A DNA stretch of 64,000 bases from Humibacter sp. RRB41 (GTDB taxonomy: Bacteria > Actinomycetota > Actinomycetes > Actinomycetales > Microbacteriaceae), in contig NZ_JAKWJQ010000004.1 in the NCBI RefSeq assembly GCF_022761015.1, forward strand, positions 372,001 through 436,000, in the 5' to 3' direction. The translations under genes and the position numbers were made by a program. Of the stretch, positions 11,066 through 19,669 are shown piece after piece. Positions within the stretch are counted from its first letter, which is position 1, and each line of letters starts with the position of its first letter. The notes below the pieces were generated by a model. It was not told where the DNA came from. It searched no databases and worked only from the letters and a program-made list of their open reading frames with translations.

Positions 11066-11087
11066 GGGGGTCTTGCGGCAAGCCCCC
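11066..11087 (-). promoter_or_regulatory. rifamycin-associated element (RAE)-like inverted repeat
   Basis: The 19-mer GGGTCTTGCGGCAAGCCCC (11068-11086) is centred on the palindromic core CTTGCGGCAAG and flanked by G and C runs. As I recall it, the RAE consensus is GGGGCTTGCGGCAAGGCCC; the core is identical and only the two bases flanking it differ. RAEs are found upstream of rifamycin-inactivating genes and of helR in actinobacteria. Position just upstream of a HelR-type gene fits this. Confidence 0.75.
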
Positions 11088-11129
11088 TGCGCCGACGTAC
11101 AGTTGAAGTGGCGGGGCGGAGCCCGAAGG

Positions 11130-11147
11130 TTCAGTCGTCCGACTGAA
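11130..11147. promoter_or_regulatory. inverted repeat in the helR / hydrolase divergent region
   Basis: TTCAGTCG-TC-CGACTGAA is a perfect 8-bp inverted repeat with a 2-nt centre. It lies 81 bp upstream of helR and 82 bp upstream of the hydrolase start, so it could serve as an operator for either gene or both. It is separate from the RAE-like site. Confidence 0.45.
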
Positions 11148-11228
11148 GTCACGCAACCTCTGCCATTCGTAGCGTGTAGAGCAGGACGACGAGCACGTCG
11201 TCACTTCCACAACTCGATTGGTTCCGTC

Positions 11229-12041
11229 ATGTCTGAGAAAACGCCCGTGGTGTTCATTCACGGCCTGTGGCTCGCCGCGTCGTCGTGGCAGCCGTGGCTG
11301 GAGTTGTTCGCCGAGAACGGCTACGACCCGATCGCTCCCACCTGGCCTGGCGAGTCGTCAGACGTCGCAGAGGCGAGGGCGAACCCGCAGGATGCCGCCG
11401 GTTACGGCATCAACGAGGTCGCCGCGCACTACGCGGAGATCATCAGGGCGCTGCCCGCCAAGCCGATCATCATCGGGCACTCGTTCGGCGGCATGATCGC
11501 CGAGAAGCTGCTCGGCGAAAACCTCGGCGTCGCGGGCATCGCCATCGACGCAGCGCAGATCAAGGGTGTGCTTCCGTTGCCGTTGTCGTCACTGAAGTCG
11601 ACGCTCCCGGTCTTCAAGAACTTCGCCAACGAGAAGCGCGCGGTGTCGCTGACCGCCGATCAGTTCAGGTACAGCTTCGGCAACGCGGTCTCGCGCGAGG
11701 AATCCGATGCGCTGTACGAGGCATGGAACATCCCGTCGCCGGGCAAGCCGCTCTTCGAAGCGGCGAGTGCGAACTTCTCGATCCACTCGCCTGCCAAGGT
11801 CGACACGGCGAATGAAAATCGCGGACCCCTGCTGCTCATCATGGGCGGCAAGGACCACACGGTTCCCGAGGCGATCACGAAGGCGACGCTCAAGCAGTAT
11901 CGGGGCTCGTCGGCGGTCACCGAGCTGGTTGAGTTCCCGGACCGCGGTCACTCCCTCACTGTCGATTCCGGTTGGCGCGAGGTCGCCGACAGCGTGCTCA
12001 GCTGGATCGACGCCCGGGTGACGAACGCGGCCGTCGCGTAG
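11229..12041 (+). CDS. alpha/beta-fold hydrolase
   Basis: 270 residues. The start of the fold is VVFIHGLWLAASSW, an oxyanion-hole HG motif. The nucleophile elbow GHSFGGM (serine about residue 85) follows, then an acidic residue near GGKDHTV and a late histidine in PDRGHSLT, giving a full Ser-Asp-His triad. The order resembles non-heme haloperoxidase and esterase-like hydrolases. Substrate is unknown. It is transcribed away from helR, with the RAE-like and another inverted repeat between them, so joint control is possible. The ATG at 11229 has no strong ribosome-binding site. Confidence 0.85.
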   Translation: MSEKTPVVFIHGLWLAASSWQPWLELFAENGYDPIAPTWPGESSDVAEARANPQDAAGYGINEVAAHYAEIIRALPAKPIIIGHSFGGMIAEKLLGENLGVAGIAIDAAQIKGVLPLPLSSLKSTLPVFKNFANEKRAVSLTADQFRYSFGNAVSREESDALYEAWNIPSPGKPLFEAASANFSIHSPAKVDTANENRGPLLLIMGGKDHTVPEAITKATLKQYRGSSAVTELVEFPDRGHSLTVDSGWREVADSVLSWIDARVTNAAVA

Positions 12042-12088
12042 CCTGCGCGCACGACTCGCAGTGCGTGCCGTGCAGGTCGTCTCGTCGA

Positions 12089-14773
12089 TCAGTTCGCCGC
12101 CAGCGCGGATGCCAGCTGCGCTCGGTTCGTGAGGCCCAACTTCGGGAAGATCCGGTAGAGGTGCGACCCGACCGTGCGATGAGAGAGGAAGAGTCGTTCG
12201 CCGATCTCCCGGTTCGACAGTCCCCGCGCCGCCAGCTCGGCGACCTGGAGCTCCTGGGGCGAGAGCGATTCCCACACGGATGGGCGCCGTTGCGCGGTCT
12301 CCTCGCCTGCGGCCCGCAGTTCTGTGCGAGCCCGCTCGGACCACGGCCGCATGGCAAGGGCATCCGCGAGTTCCTTTCCGGCGCGCAGCCGATCGCGGGC
12401 CTCGCCGATGCGCCGGCGACGCCGCAGCCATGAGCCGTACTCGAGAAGCATCCTCGCCCGATATGTCGGCCAGGCTCCGACATCTCCCGCGAGCGCCTGC
12501 TCGAAGGCATCCTCGGCCGCGACGTCCTCGGTCGCGAGGAACGGTCGCGCATAGACCTCGGCCATCGCCTGCCATGGCGAGGTCGGAGCCGACGCATCGC
12601 GAGAATAGAGATAGCGGATCTCGTCGATCCGCCCGAGGTGGCCGGCCGTCTCGGCCAGATCGCCGAGCATCCAGCCCGACTGAACGGGGTGATGCGACGG
12701 ATCGCTACGGTCGAACGGACGCCGGAACGCGGCGAACGCCTCCTCATAACGCGCATGGGCGAGGTGGTTGACCCCCTTGGTCAGCTGGATGCCCGTGAGA
12801 ACGTTGTGCGCACCCGTCATCACGGCACCGCGCTCCGACTCCTCGATGAGAGGAAGCGCCCTGGCCTCGTCTCCCCGTATCGCGTACACGAACGCCTCTC
12901 CAATGAGCGTTCCCGTGCCCCATCGCGGTATTCCGATCTCGGTCGCGAGACGAGAGCCCTCTGCCGACGAACGCAGGGCTTCCTGCCAGTTGGCGAGCGT
13001 GATCTCGTTCCAGGCATGAATCGGCTGCAGGAAGGCGATCGAACGCAACTGGCCGCGCGTGCGGTAGAGATCGAGGAGCCGCCGCTGCATCGTGGCGAGT
13101 GCGGGATCGGCATCGACGTTCGACCGTACGCGCATCAACAGCTCAGCGCTCTTCGTCATGTGCCCGGGGTCGACGGCGATGACCGCGGCAGTGATCCGCG
13201 CGAGATAGGGCGCCGGGTCTGTTGATGCGAGCACGACGAGACGTCGAGGGTCGTCGTCCCCGAGTCGCTCAGCGACGCGTCCGACGAACTCCGAGACCTC
13301 TCCGTTCCCGCCAGCGTCGAGATTCTCGCCGATGGTCAGAGCGAGATCGATCGCGAGGTCGACATCCCCTGCGGCCAGTACTCTGCGGCCGTGGTCGACG
13401 AGCGTCCTCAGAGCGGCGGATGTCTGCGCGTGCGGGGTGAGCTGGGCATTCAGCAAGGCGAGTCGGGCGGCATCCGTGACCGTGAGCGAGTCGGCGCGGA
13501 TGTCGACGATCGCTGCGCCGGCGACGTCGGGCCGCCCCAGTTCGACGGCGGCCTCGGCGGCGCGAAGCGTGCGGCGGGCGGTATCCGCCGACTTGGGACT
13601 CAACCTCGCGGCAACGGTCCATGCCCGATGGGCGACGGAGAGGTTGCCCTGGGCGGCGGCACGCGTTGCCGCGCCGTCCAGCCGGTCGGCCGCCACGGCA
13701 TCCGTGCCGGTCACAGAAGCAGCGCGATGCCAGATGCCGCGGTCGCTGTCCGGTCTCAGGGTCGAGGCCAGCGCAGTGTGAGCTGCACGGCGTTCAGCCC
13801 CGGTCGCTGCCGAGACGATCGCCGAGCGCACGAGCGGATGCCGAAAGGCGAAGCGGTCGCCTCGAACCGTCAAAGCGCGAGCGCCGACGGCATCGTCGAC
13901 TGCCGCATCGAATTCCGCGGGACCGACGCCGAACTCCGCCGAGGCGCTCTGCAGCTCGTCGAGGTCGTCGCCGTCGCTCAATGCGGCCACGAGCAGTACG
14001 CCTCTCGTGGTTCTGGATGCTCCCGACAGACGAGCGAGGAACGTCGCGTGCACCTTGTCGCCGATCGTCTCGGTCGACATGGTGGGGTCTGCGTCCGCCG
14101 ACAGCTCGAGAAGAGCAAGTGGATTGCCTGCGGCGAGGTCGAGCACGTGTGCCGATGCGACGGCGCCGAGCTCTGGCCGGAACGTGGAGAGCAGCTGCCG
14201 TGATTCTGCGGCGGCCAAGGGGACGAGCGGAATGGTGTCGAGATCGGCGTTCAGGATGGGGGAGGGGTGCCCGTCGCGCAGCGCGATGAGCAGCACCGAC
14301 GGGTCGGACGCGACCCGTCTCGCCAGGAAGCCGAGCACCCGCGCCGTCGAGCCGTCGATCCACTGGGCATCGTCGACGAAGGCGAAGAGTCCTCTCTCGG
14401 CGCTGATGTCGCCGAGCAGCTCGAGGACGGCCATGGCGACGGCGAAGACGTCGGGCGTGTCTCCCTCGAGCAGACCGAAGGCTCGTTGCAGAACGGCACG
14501 AGGCCGCTCGCGCAGGTGGTGCATCCGTTCAGCGAAGGGATGCAGAATCTCCTGCAGCGCGGCGTACGGCACTGCCGTCTCGGACTCCGTTCCTGTCACG
14601 GTGATCACCGCGACGCCGCGAGCGACCGCCCGGCGAACGGCCTCGGTGCCGAGCGACGTCTTGCCGATGCCCGCCTCGCCCCGCAGCACCAACGATCCGC
14701 CGGTCTCCGGCAGCCGCCTGATCAGCTCGTCTATCCTGTGAAGCTCGGCCTGGCGCCCGACGAGATCGCTCAT
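12089..14773 (-). CDS. LuxR-family transcriptional regulator with AAA ATPase domain (LAL type)
   Basis: About 894 residues. The N terminus LVGRQAEL and Walker A GEAGIGKTS (about 35-43) begin a STAND-type ATPase with Walker B FAFVDDAQW. A long helical middle of TPR-like character follows, and the C-terminal LuxR helix-turn-helix reads LSPQELQVAELAARGLSNREI (last 65 residues). LAL proteins are large ATP- and ligand-dependent activators, often of catabolic or secondary-metabolic genes. It faces a short-chain dehydrogenase gene, its most likely target. The ATG at 14773 (MSDLVGR) is preferred over a GTG six bases earlier. Confidence 0.9.
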   Translation of the reverse strand: MSDLVGRQAELHRIDELIRRLPETGGSLVLRGEAGIGKTSLGTEAVRRAVARGVAVITVTGTESETAVPYAALQEILHPFAERMHHLRERPRAVLQRAFGLLEGDTPDVFAVAMAVLELLGDISAERGLFAFVDDAQWIDGSTARVLGFLARRVASDPSVLLIALRDGHPSPILNADLDTIPLVPLAAAESRQLLSTFRPELGAVASAHVLDLAAGNPLALLELSADADPTMSTETIGDKVHATFLARLSGASRTTRGVLLVAALSDGDDLDELQSASAEFGVGPAEFDAAVDDAVGARALTVRGDRFAFRHPLVRSAIVSAATGAERRAAHTALASTLRPDSDRGIWHRAASVTGTDAVAADRLDGAATRAAAQGNLSVAHRAWTVAARLSPKSADTARRTLRAAEAAVELGRPDVAGAAIVDIRADSLTVTDAARLALLNAQLTPHAQTSAALRTLVDHGRRVLAAGDVDLAIDLALTIGENLDAGGNGEVSEFVGRVAERLGDDDPRRLVVLASTDPAPYLARITAAVIAVDPGHMTKSAELLMRVRSNVDADPALATMQRRLLDLYRTRGQLRSIAFLQPIHAWNEITLANWQEALRSSAEGSRLATEIGIPRWGTGTLIGEAFVYAIRGDEARALPLIEESERGAVMTGAHNVLTGIQLTKGVNHLAHARYEEAFAAFRRPFDRSDPSHHPVQSGWMLGDLAETAGHLGRIDEIRYLYSRDASAPTSPWQAMAEVYARPFLATEDVAAEDAFEQALAGDVGAWPTYRARMLLEYGSWLRRRRRIGEARDRLRAGKELADALAMRPWSERARTELRAAGEETAQRRPSVWESLSPQELQVAELAARGLSNREIGERLFLSHRTVGSHLYRIFPKLGLTNRAQLASALAAN

Positions 14774-14868
14774 CCGCACACGCTCGCGTCGGCACGTCGT
14801 CGAGCCTGCCGGCCACGGTCGTACCGCGGCCGCCGGGTTCTCTTCTCAGGTGCAATGGGCACTGGGAA

Positions 14869-14883
14869 GTGAGAAACGCTCAC
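14869..14883. promoter_or_regulatory. small inverted repeat in the LuxR / SDR divergent promoter region
   Basis: GTGAG-AAACG-CTCAC lies midway in the 204-bp gap between the LAL regulator and the dehydrogenase. It is the only clear symmetric site there. A TATCGT -10-like box at 14965-14970 is 7 nt before the dehydrogenase ATG, which suggests a leaderless transcript. That the repeat binds the LAL regulator is inference. Confidence 0.3.
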
Positions 14884-14977
14884 TCTCAGTGATGGTACCC
14901 AATCGCCCGCAAGGTGGCGTGACGAAACAGTCGATCGACACTAGGCACATCGTTCTCGCTTCCGTATCGTCGCCGGC

Positions 14978-15751
14978 ATGGATCTCGAATTGTCCGGCCG
15001 CACGGCGGTCGTCACAGGCGCCGGCCGCGGTATAGGGCTGGCCGTCACGAAGGCTCTTCTCGCCGAGGGCGCTCGCGTCGTCGGTGTCTCCCGCACGCCG
15101 ACCGGAGACACGGATGCCTTGGGCTCGAACCCCGGCTATCTCTTCGTCGCTGCGGACCTCTCCTCGATCGAGGGTGTCGCATCCCTCGGCGAGGCGATCA
15201 CCGGGCCCGTGGACGTGCTCGTGAACAACGTCGGCAGTGCCCCGCCGCGCCCTGGTGGCTTCGGCACGATCACCGAGGAGGAATGGCAGCAGACCCTCGC
15301 GCTGAATCTGCTCGCCGCCGTGCGGGTCACGAGACTCCTGCTCGATCGGATTCCGTCCGGGGGCGCGATCGTCAATATCGTCAGTGAGAACGCCATCCTC
15401 GCCGATCCGCTCGTGCTCGACTACAGCGCGGCGAAGGCGGGGCTGCTGAGCGTGACCAAGTCGCTGTCGAAGCAACTCGGGCCCAAGGGCATTCGCGTCA
15501 ACTCGATCAGCCCCGGTCCGGTGGCGACCGATCTCTGGCTCGGCAAGGGAGGTGTCGCCCAGACGGTGTCGGCGGCCAACGGCTCGAGCGCGGACGACGT
15601 GCGCAAGGGAGCCGAACAGCAGATGGTGACAGGACGGTTCACAAGGCCCGAGGAGGTCGCGGATCTCGTCGCGATGCTGGCCAGCCCGAGACTCGGCAAC
15701 GTCACCGGGGCCGATTTCGTGATCGACGGTGGCATGCGCGAGACGATGTGA
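14978..15751 (+). CDS. short-chain dehydrogenase/reductase (SDR) family oxidoreductase
   Basis: 257 residues of classical SDR build. The cofactor motif is TGAGRGIG (about 14-21), followed by NNVGSAPP for the NNAG motif, a catalytic serine region NIVSENA, and the YxxxK motif LDYSAAKAG. The C-terminal ISPGPVATDLW and DFVIDGGMRE are the usual loop and tail. It would reduce or oxidise an alcohol/carbonyl with NAD(P)H; the substrate is unknown. Residues SEN where many SDRs have SSxxA/G are a slight variation. It diverges from a LAL regulator, which probably controls it. No Shine-Dalgarno is apparent before the ATG. Confidence 0.9.
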   Translation: MDLELSGRTAVVTGAGRGIGLAVTKALLAEGARVVGVSRTPTGDTDALGSNPGYLFVAADLSSIEGVASLGEAITGPVDVLVNNVGSAPPRPGGFGTITEEEWQQTLALNLLAAVRVTRLLLDRIPSGGAIVNIVSENAILADPLVLDYSAAKAGLLSVTKSLSKQLGPKGIRVNSISPGPVATDLWLGKGGVAQTVSAANGSSADDVRKGAEQQMVTGRFTRPEEVADLVAMLASPRLGNVTGADFVIDGGMRETM

Positions 15752-15790
15752 CTGCGGCGCGCTTTACCCGTTACGCACGCACTGCGACCA

Positions 15791-16741
15791 TCATGCGGTG
15801 TCGTCGTGCACGATGAGCACCGTCTTGCCGGGCAGCCGTCCAGCGGCGGAGCCCGACTCGTAAGCGGCCTTGCCATCCCGTAGCGCGAAGGTGGCGGCGA
15901 TCGGCACACTCAGTTCGCCGTCGCGTACGAGTGCGGCCAGCTCGTCCAGCTCCGCCCGATCCGCCGACACCACGAAGAACGACCCCTCGATCCGAAAGCG
16001 GTCGAGGAGGGCACGATCGAGCGGTCCGTTCAAGCCGATGAGCACGCCGCCGTCGCGAACGGCCGCGTAGGTGTCCTCGTCGGGAACGCCGGCCGCGCAG
16101 TACAGCGCGATGTCGAATCCGCCTTCGGGCGCGGTGATGCGGTCGACGGTGAAGTCGAGCACCTCGTCGGCGCCGAGCAACCGAAGCAGGTCGAAATCTC
16201 GAGCACGCGCGACAGCGGTGACGCGCGCTCCGCGAAGGTGGGCGAGCTGCACGGCGAAGATTCCGACCGCACCGGCCGCCCCCTGAATCAGCACGCGCGA
16301 ACCATGCGCGATGCGGCCGTGGTCGACGAGCGCCTGCAGCGCCGTGAGCGCGGCGAGCGGAAGCGCCGCGGCGTGAACGGGATCGACCTCGGGAGGTCGC
16401 GGAGCCACCCAGTCCTGTGGCAGCGCGACGAACTCGGCAGCTGCGCCGTCGCGGTCGAACGGCACGAGGCCGAGCACTTCGTCGCCCGGTGAGACGGCGT
16501 CGACGTCGTCGCCCGTCGCCACCACGATGCCCGCCACCTCGTGGGCGGGAATGGTCGGGAGGCGCGACACCCCGTCGCGCTCCCACGTCTCGGTCCACGA
16601 CAGTTCTGTGAACGTGATTCCAGCGGTGCTCACCCGCACCAGCACGTCGGTGGCCCCCAAAATCGGCATCGGTGCGCTGTCGTACTTCAGCACCTCCGGA
16701 CCGCCGCGCTGATGGGCGCGCAACGCGTGCATCGTCTCCAT
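15791..16741 (-). CDS. NADP-dependent oxidoreductase, quinone oxidoreductase / zinc-type MDR family
   Basis: 316 residues of the medium-chain dehydrogenase superfamily. The N-terminal GroES-like part includes RVSTAGITFTELSW and the PAHEVAGIVVATG segment. The Rossmann part has GAAGAVGIFAVQLAHLRGARV. Zinc-site cysteines are absent, so this is the zinc-free quinone/enone reductase type, acting on small carbonyl compounds with NADPH. The ATG at 16741 is fixed by an AGGAGG site 8 nt upstream. It converges on the SDR gene with a 39-bp gap and follows the FAD oxidoreductase on the same strand after 105 bp. Confidence 0.88.
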   Translation of the reverse strand: METMHALRAHQRGGPEVLKYDSAPMPILGATDVLVRVSTAGITFTELSWTETWERDGVSRLPTIPAHEVAGIVVATGDDVDAVSPGDEVLGLVPFDRDGAAAEFVALPQDWVAPRPPEVDPVHAAALPLAALTALQALVDHGRIAHGSRVLIQGAAGAVGIFAVQLAHLRGARVTAVARARDFDLLRLLGADEVLDFTVDRITAPEGGFDIALYCAAGVPDEDTYAAVRDGGVLIGLNGPLDRALLDRFRIEGSFFVVSADRAELDELAALVRDGELSVPIAATFALRDGKAAYESGSAAGRLPGKTVLIVHDDTA

Positions 16742-16846
16742 TCGAATGCCTCCTGCGGGTTCGATGAGCCTTCACCAGCAGATTACGAGCGGCGCCCGCC
16801 GTCGTCATCCGTCATCCGACGCAAGACCGGCGCGCTACCGCCCGGA

Positions 16847-18229
16847 TCAGCGGATGCCGTGTCCGGCCGTGAACACCTGGAGGGGGTCGAGGCGCACCGC
16901 TTCGTCGGCGAGCCGCTCGCCGGCGTGGCCGTAGGCATCCGCGCCGCCGACCGGATGCTCGGTGAAGGTGAGCAGCAGGCTCCCTGGCAGCGACCACGGT
17001 GTGAGCGAACTGCGTAGGCCGGCAGCGGCCTCCGCGCCGTACGCCGCCGCCTCGGGCGTCGGTGCAACGGCGATCGCGAAGAGGGCGTATGCACCGTCGA
17101 CGCTCGAGATCGCTCCGCCGTCGGGGACCCGCTCGGCGAACGCGCCTCCCAGTTGCCGCAGTTCGGCGATCATGAGCCCGGAGTTCGTTCCAGGTCCGAC
17201 GCGCGCCAGGAACGCGTCGATCGCGCCGTCGGGCAACTCCCCGAGCATGCAGTGGTCGCTGACCGACGGCGTCGGGACGAGCGGGTCCATGTGCACACCG
17301 AGCAGCGCGGGAGCCGGAATTCGGCCGAACGTGTCCACCTCCGGCGCGAGTGCACGCAGCGGAGCGAGCAGGTCGGATGCCCTGTCATCCGTCTCGAGAA
17401 TCGCGCCGTCGACGACAACGATGTTGCGACCGGCGAGGAATGGCGGCAGTTCGGGCAGCGGCGGAAAGCTCATCACGCGGAACGAGGTCGTGACCGACTT
17501 CGGGGTGTTCTGCGTGAAGTCCCGCCAGGCGCGCATGACATCGGGTGCGCGGTCGAGGTCCCAGAGCAGCATGCCCGCGTACACGTCGGAATGCGGCAAC
17601 AGTTCGAGCTCGATCGCCGTCACGATGCCGAAGTTGCCGTTACCACCACGGATCGCCCAGAACAGGTCGGCGTTCTCGTGGCTGCTGACCCGCTGCACGA
17701 TACCGTCCGCGGTGACCAGCTCGACGGCTCGCACCCGGTTCACGGCGAGTCCGTACTCGCGTCCATAGAACGAGACGCCTCCAGAGAGCGTGAATCCGAC
17801 GACACCGACGTTGCCCGCGCTGCCATGCGGCGCCGCGAGACCGAAGAGGGCCGCCGCCGCGGCGACTTCGCTCCACACCGTTCCGCCGACCACTCGCCCG
17901 ATCTTCTCTTCGGGGTCGACCGTGACGCCGGTGAAACCCGAGAGCCGCACCAGCACGGTGCCGGAGAGATCGGATGCGGCCAGCAGCGCGCCCGCGTGGC
18001 CGGTGCTCATCGGCGCGATGCGCAATCCGGCGGAAACGGCCGTCCGAACGACAGCCTGCACCTCGGCGACGGACACCGGCACGACGACGGCGGCAGGCGC
18101 GAGCTGCGCCGACGTGTTCCACGGCGTCCGGGCCTCGTCGTAGCCGGGATCACCTGGCAGGAAGACGCGACCGGGCAGCAGGCCGCGCAGGGATTCAGCC
18201 TCAGCTGAGGCGGGGGTGACGTCGGTCAT
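16847..18229 (-). CDS. FAD-binding oxidoreductase, berberine-bridge / PCMH type
   Basis: 460 residues. The N-terminal FAD-binding PCMH fold shows VVVPVSVAEVQAVV, a histidine in STGHAGALL at the place where family members attach FAD, VGGTVWSEV and GSAGNVGVVGFTLSGG. A substrate domain and a C-terminal berberine-bridge-like tail (GADAYGHAGERLADEAVRLDPLQVF) complete it. These flavoenzymes oxidise sugars, alcohols or natural products with oxygen. The start has an AAGGAT ribosome-binding site 6 nt upstream. The second covalent attachment cysteine seen in BBE proteins is not evident, so flavin linkage may be single. Substrate is unknown. Confidence 0.88.
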   Translation of the reverse strand: MTDVTPASAEAESLRGLLPGRVFLPGDPGYDEARTPWNTSAQLAPAAVVVPVSVAEVQAVVRTAVSAGLRIAPMSTGHAGALLAASDLSGTVLVRLSGFTGVTVDPEEKIGRVVGGTVWSEVAAAAALFGLAAPHGSAGNVGVVGFTLSGGVSFYGREYGLAVNRVRAVELVTADGIVQRVSSHENADLFWAIRGGNGNFGIVTAIELELLPHSDVYAGMLLWDLDRAPDVMRAWRDFTQNTPKSVTTSFRVMSFPPLPELPPFLAGRNIVVVDGAILETDDRASDLLAPLRALAPEVDTFGRIPAPALLGVHMDPLVPTPSVSDHCMLGELPDGAIDAFLARVGPGTNSGLMIAELRQLGGAFAERVPDGGAISSVDGAYALFAIAVAPTPEAAAYGAEAAAGLRSSLTPWSLPGSLLLTFTEHPVGGADAYGHAGERLADEAVRLDPLQVFTAGHGIR

Positions 18230-18400
18230 GATGATCCTTGTCGTGCAGTTCTGATCGCTGGCGCTCGTCGGGTTCGGCGCGCGGCCGCTCGGGTCCGGCG
18301 GCTGGCCTCAAGACTCGGCGCATCGACGAGTGGCCGCCATCCCCAGAACCCGGGGTGGTTTCCGTCCCGCGCCTGCGGGAAGCCGCGAGCCTCCGCAGCC

Positions 18401-19075
18401 GTGACTAGGCTCCGGAAGAGCGGGCCGTGCACTGTCGCGGGTGCCGCTTATACGATCGGAGCACCCCTGCACGATTTCTGGAGCGTCCACCGCTGGCCCG
18501 TAGACGTGCTGCGCGCCCACTGGCACATCGTGTTCGACGACCAGCCGCTCGTGCGTGAATCAGCTCGAGCGCAGATCGATCGTCTCGGCGGAGTCGCCGA
18601 ACTCACCCCGACCCCGATCGAGTGGCTTCACCTCACGTTGCAGTCGATCGGTCCTGTGACGTCGGAACAGAAGACACAGCTGGTCACGGATGCCCATGCC
18701 GCGCTCGCGACGTTCCCGCCGTTCGAGATCGAGCTCGGCCCAGCACGAGTGGGCGAGAACACCGTGCAGTCGCCGGTCTCTTCCGCAGGTCGCATCGACG
18801 CGCTCCGCGGCATTCTTCGCGGACTGACGGAGCCCCTCACCGACGCGCGGCTCTCGACGCCCCTGCGGCCGCACGTCACGTACGCCTACAGTGCCGCAGA
18901 GTGGGATGCCGGCGCTCTCGCGCGTGATCTCGCGAACCTGCCTGCGGCGCCCGTGCCGGCATCCGTGACCCGCATCGAGCTCGTCGATCAGCGTCAGGTC
19001 TGGCGCGACCGGTACGACTGGACGGTCATCGGCGGTATCGAACTCGGGGGAGCGCTTCCGCAACCGGAGCGCTGA
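18401..19075 (+). CDS. 2'-5' RNA ligase / 2H phosphoesterase family protein
   Basis: Up to 224 residues. Two HxT-type motifs, EWLHLTL and RPHVTYAY, are spaced as in 2H phosphoesterases (ThpR/LigT-like cyclic phosphodiesterases), which act on 2',3'- or 1',2'-cyclic phosphates of RNA ends or ADP-ribose. Conserved sequence begins at HWHIVFDDQ; the upstream 38 residues look weak, so the true start may be a GTG near 18505 and not the GTG at 18401. The gene stands alone between oppositely directed genes. Its substrate is unknown. Confidence 0.75.
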   Translation: MTRLRKSGPCTVAGAAYTIGAPLHDFWSVHRWPVDVLRAHWHIVFDDQPLVRESARAQIDRLGGVAELTPTPIEWLHLTLQSIGPVTSEQKTQLVTDAHAALATFPPFEIELGPARVGENTVQSPVSSAGRIDALRGILRGLTEPLTDARLSTPLRPHVTYAYSAAEWDAGALARDLANLPAAPVPASVTRIELVDQRQVWRDRYDWTVIGGIELGGALPQPER

Positions 19076-19104
19076 CACCAGAACCTCATCGCGTCGATCG
19101 GCCG

Positions 19105-19599
19105 CTACCGCCCGTCCTTCTTGGCCTGACGCCGAGCGCCCATCGCACGGGTTCCCGCGTCGCGCTTGAGTCCGCCGGTGGTCTTCTGGTGGGACCGTTG
19201 GACCCCTGGACCGACGGACGACCGCCCTGACGGCGACGTCGTCGGCCCTGATCCGCGATCGCGCACCGCCGCCAGCCTCGTGGTTCGCAGGGCGACCGAG
19301 GCCTGCCTGGCTGCCGTGGCGAGTTGCCGGCTGACGCGCGCGAGGGCATCCTCGAACACTTCCGCCTTGTCACGGTCTCGTTGGTTGCGCGCATACGCCT
19401 GACCCCGCGCCGCGGTGTCGCTGATGCGCCCGACGGCGTTGCGGCGGTAGACGCCGACGTACTTGTTGCGTGCCCGACGAACACGGCCGTGCAGATCCAA
19501 GAGCTCGTCCTCGTCGAGTAAGCCCACTCGATCCTTCTCCGTCTCCGCAAGGAGCTGGAACTCGCTGTCACTCAACGACGAGATGATGCCTTTGCGCAT
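19105..19599 (-). CDS. conserved hypothetical protein, basic C-terminal tail
   Basis: 164 residues from an ATG. The N-terminal 100 residues are predicted helical and charged (SDSEFQLLAETEKDR, DEDELLDLHGRVRRARNKYV, RDRDKAEVFEDALARVSRQLATAARQ). The last 60 are glycine-, serine- and arginine-rich and look disordered and nucleic-acid-binding in character. No signal peptide or membrane segment is present. I do not recognise a named family. The coding frame is believable from third-position GC and a well-placed start, and the helical part has coiled-coil-like spacing. Confidence 0.6.
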   Translation of the reverse strand: MRKGIISSLSDSEFQLLAETEKDRVGLLDEDELLDLHGRVRRARNKYVGVYRRNAVGRISDTAARGQAYARNQRDRDKAEVFEDALARVSRQLATAARQASVALRTTRLAAVRDRGSGPTTSPSGRSSVGPGVQRSHQKTTGGLKRDAGTRAMGARRQAKKDGR

Positions 19600-19669
19600 G
19601 TCAGACCTTCCCCCAGGGCTGCGTCGACACGAGCCGACGAGACAATCCTCACACCGCAGGCTCCGGCTG

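Noticed and set aside
14978-18229. Natural-product gene cluster built on the LAL regulator, SDR and two oxidoreductases
   Set aside because: No synthase, synthetase or terpene cyclase; only generic oxidoreductases.
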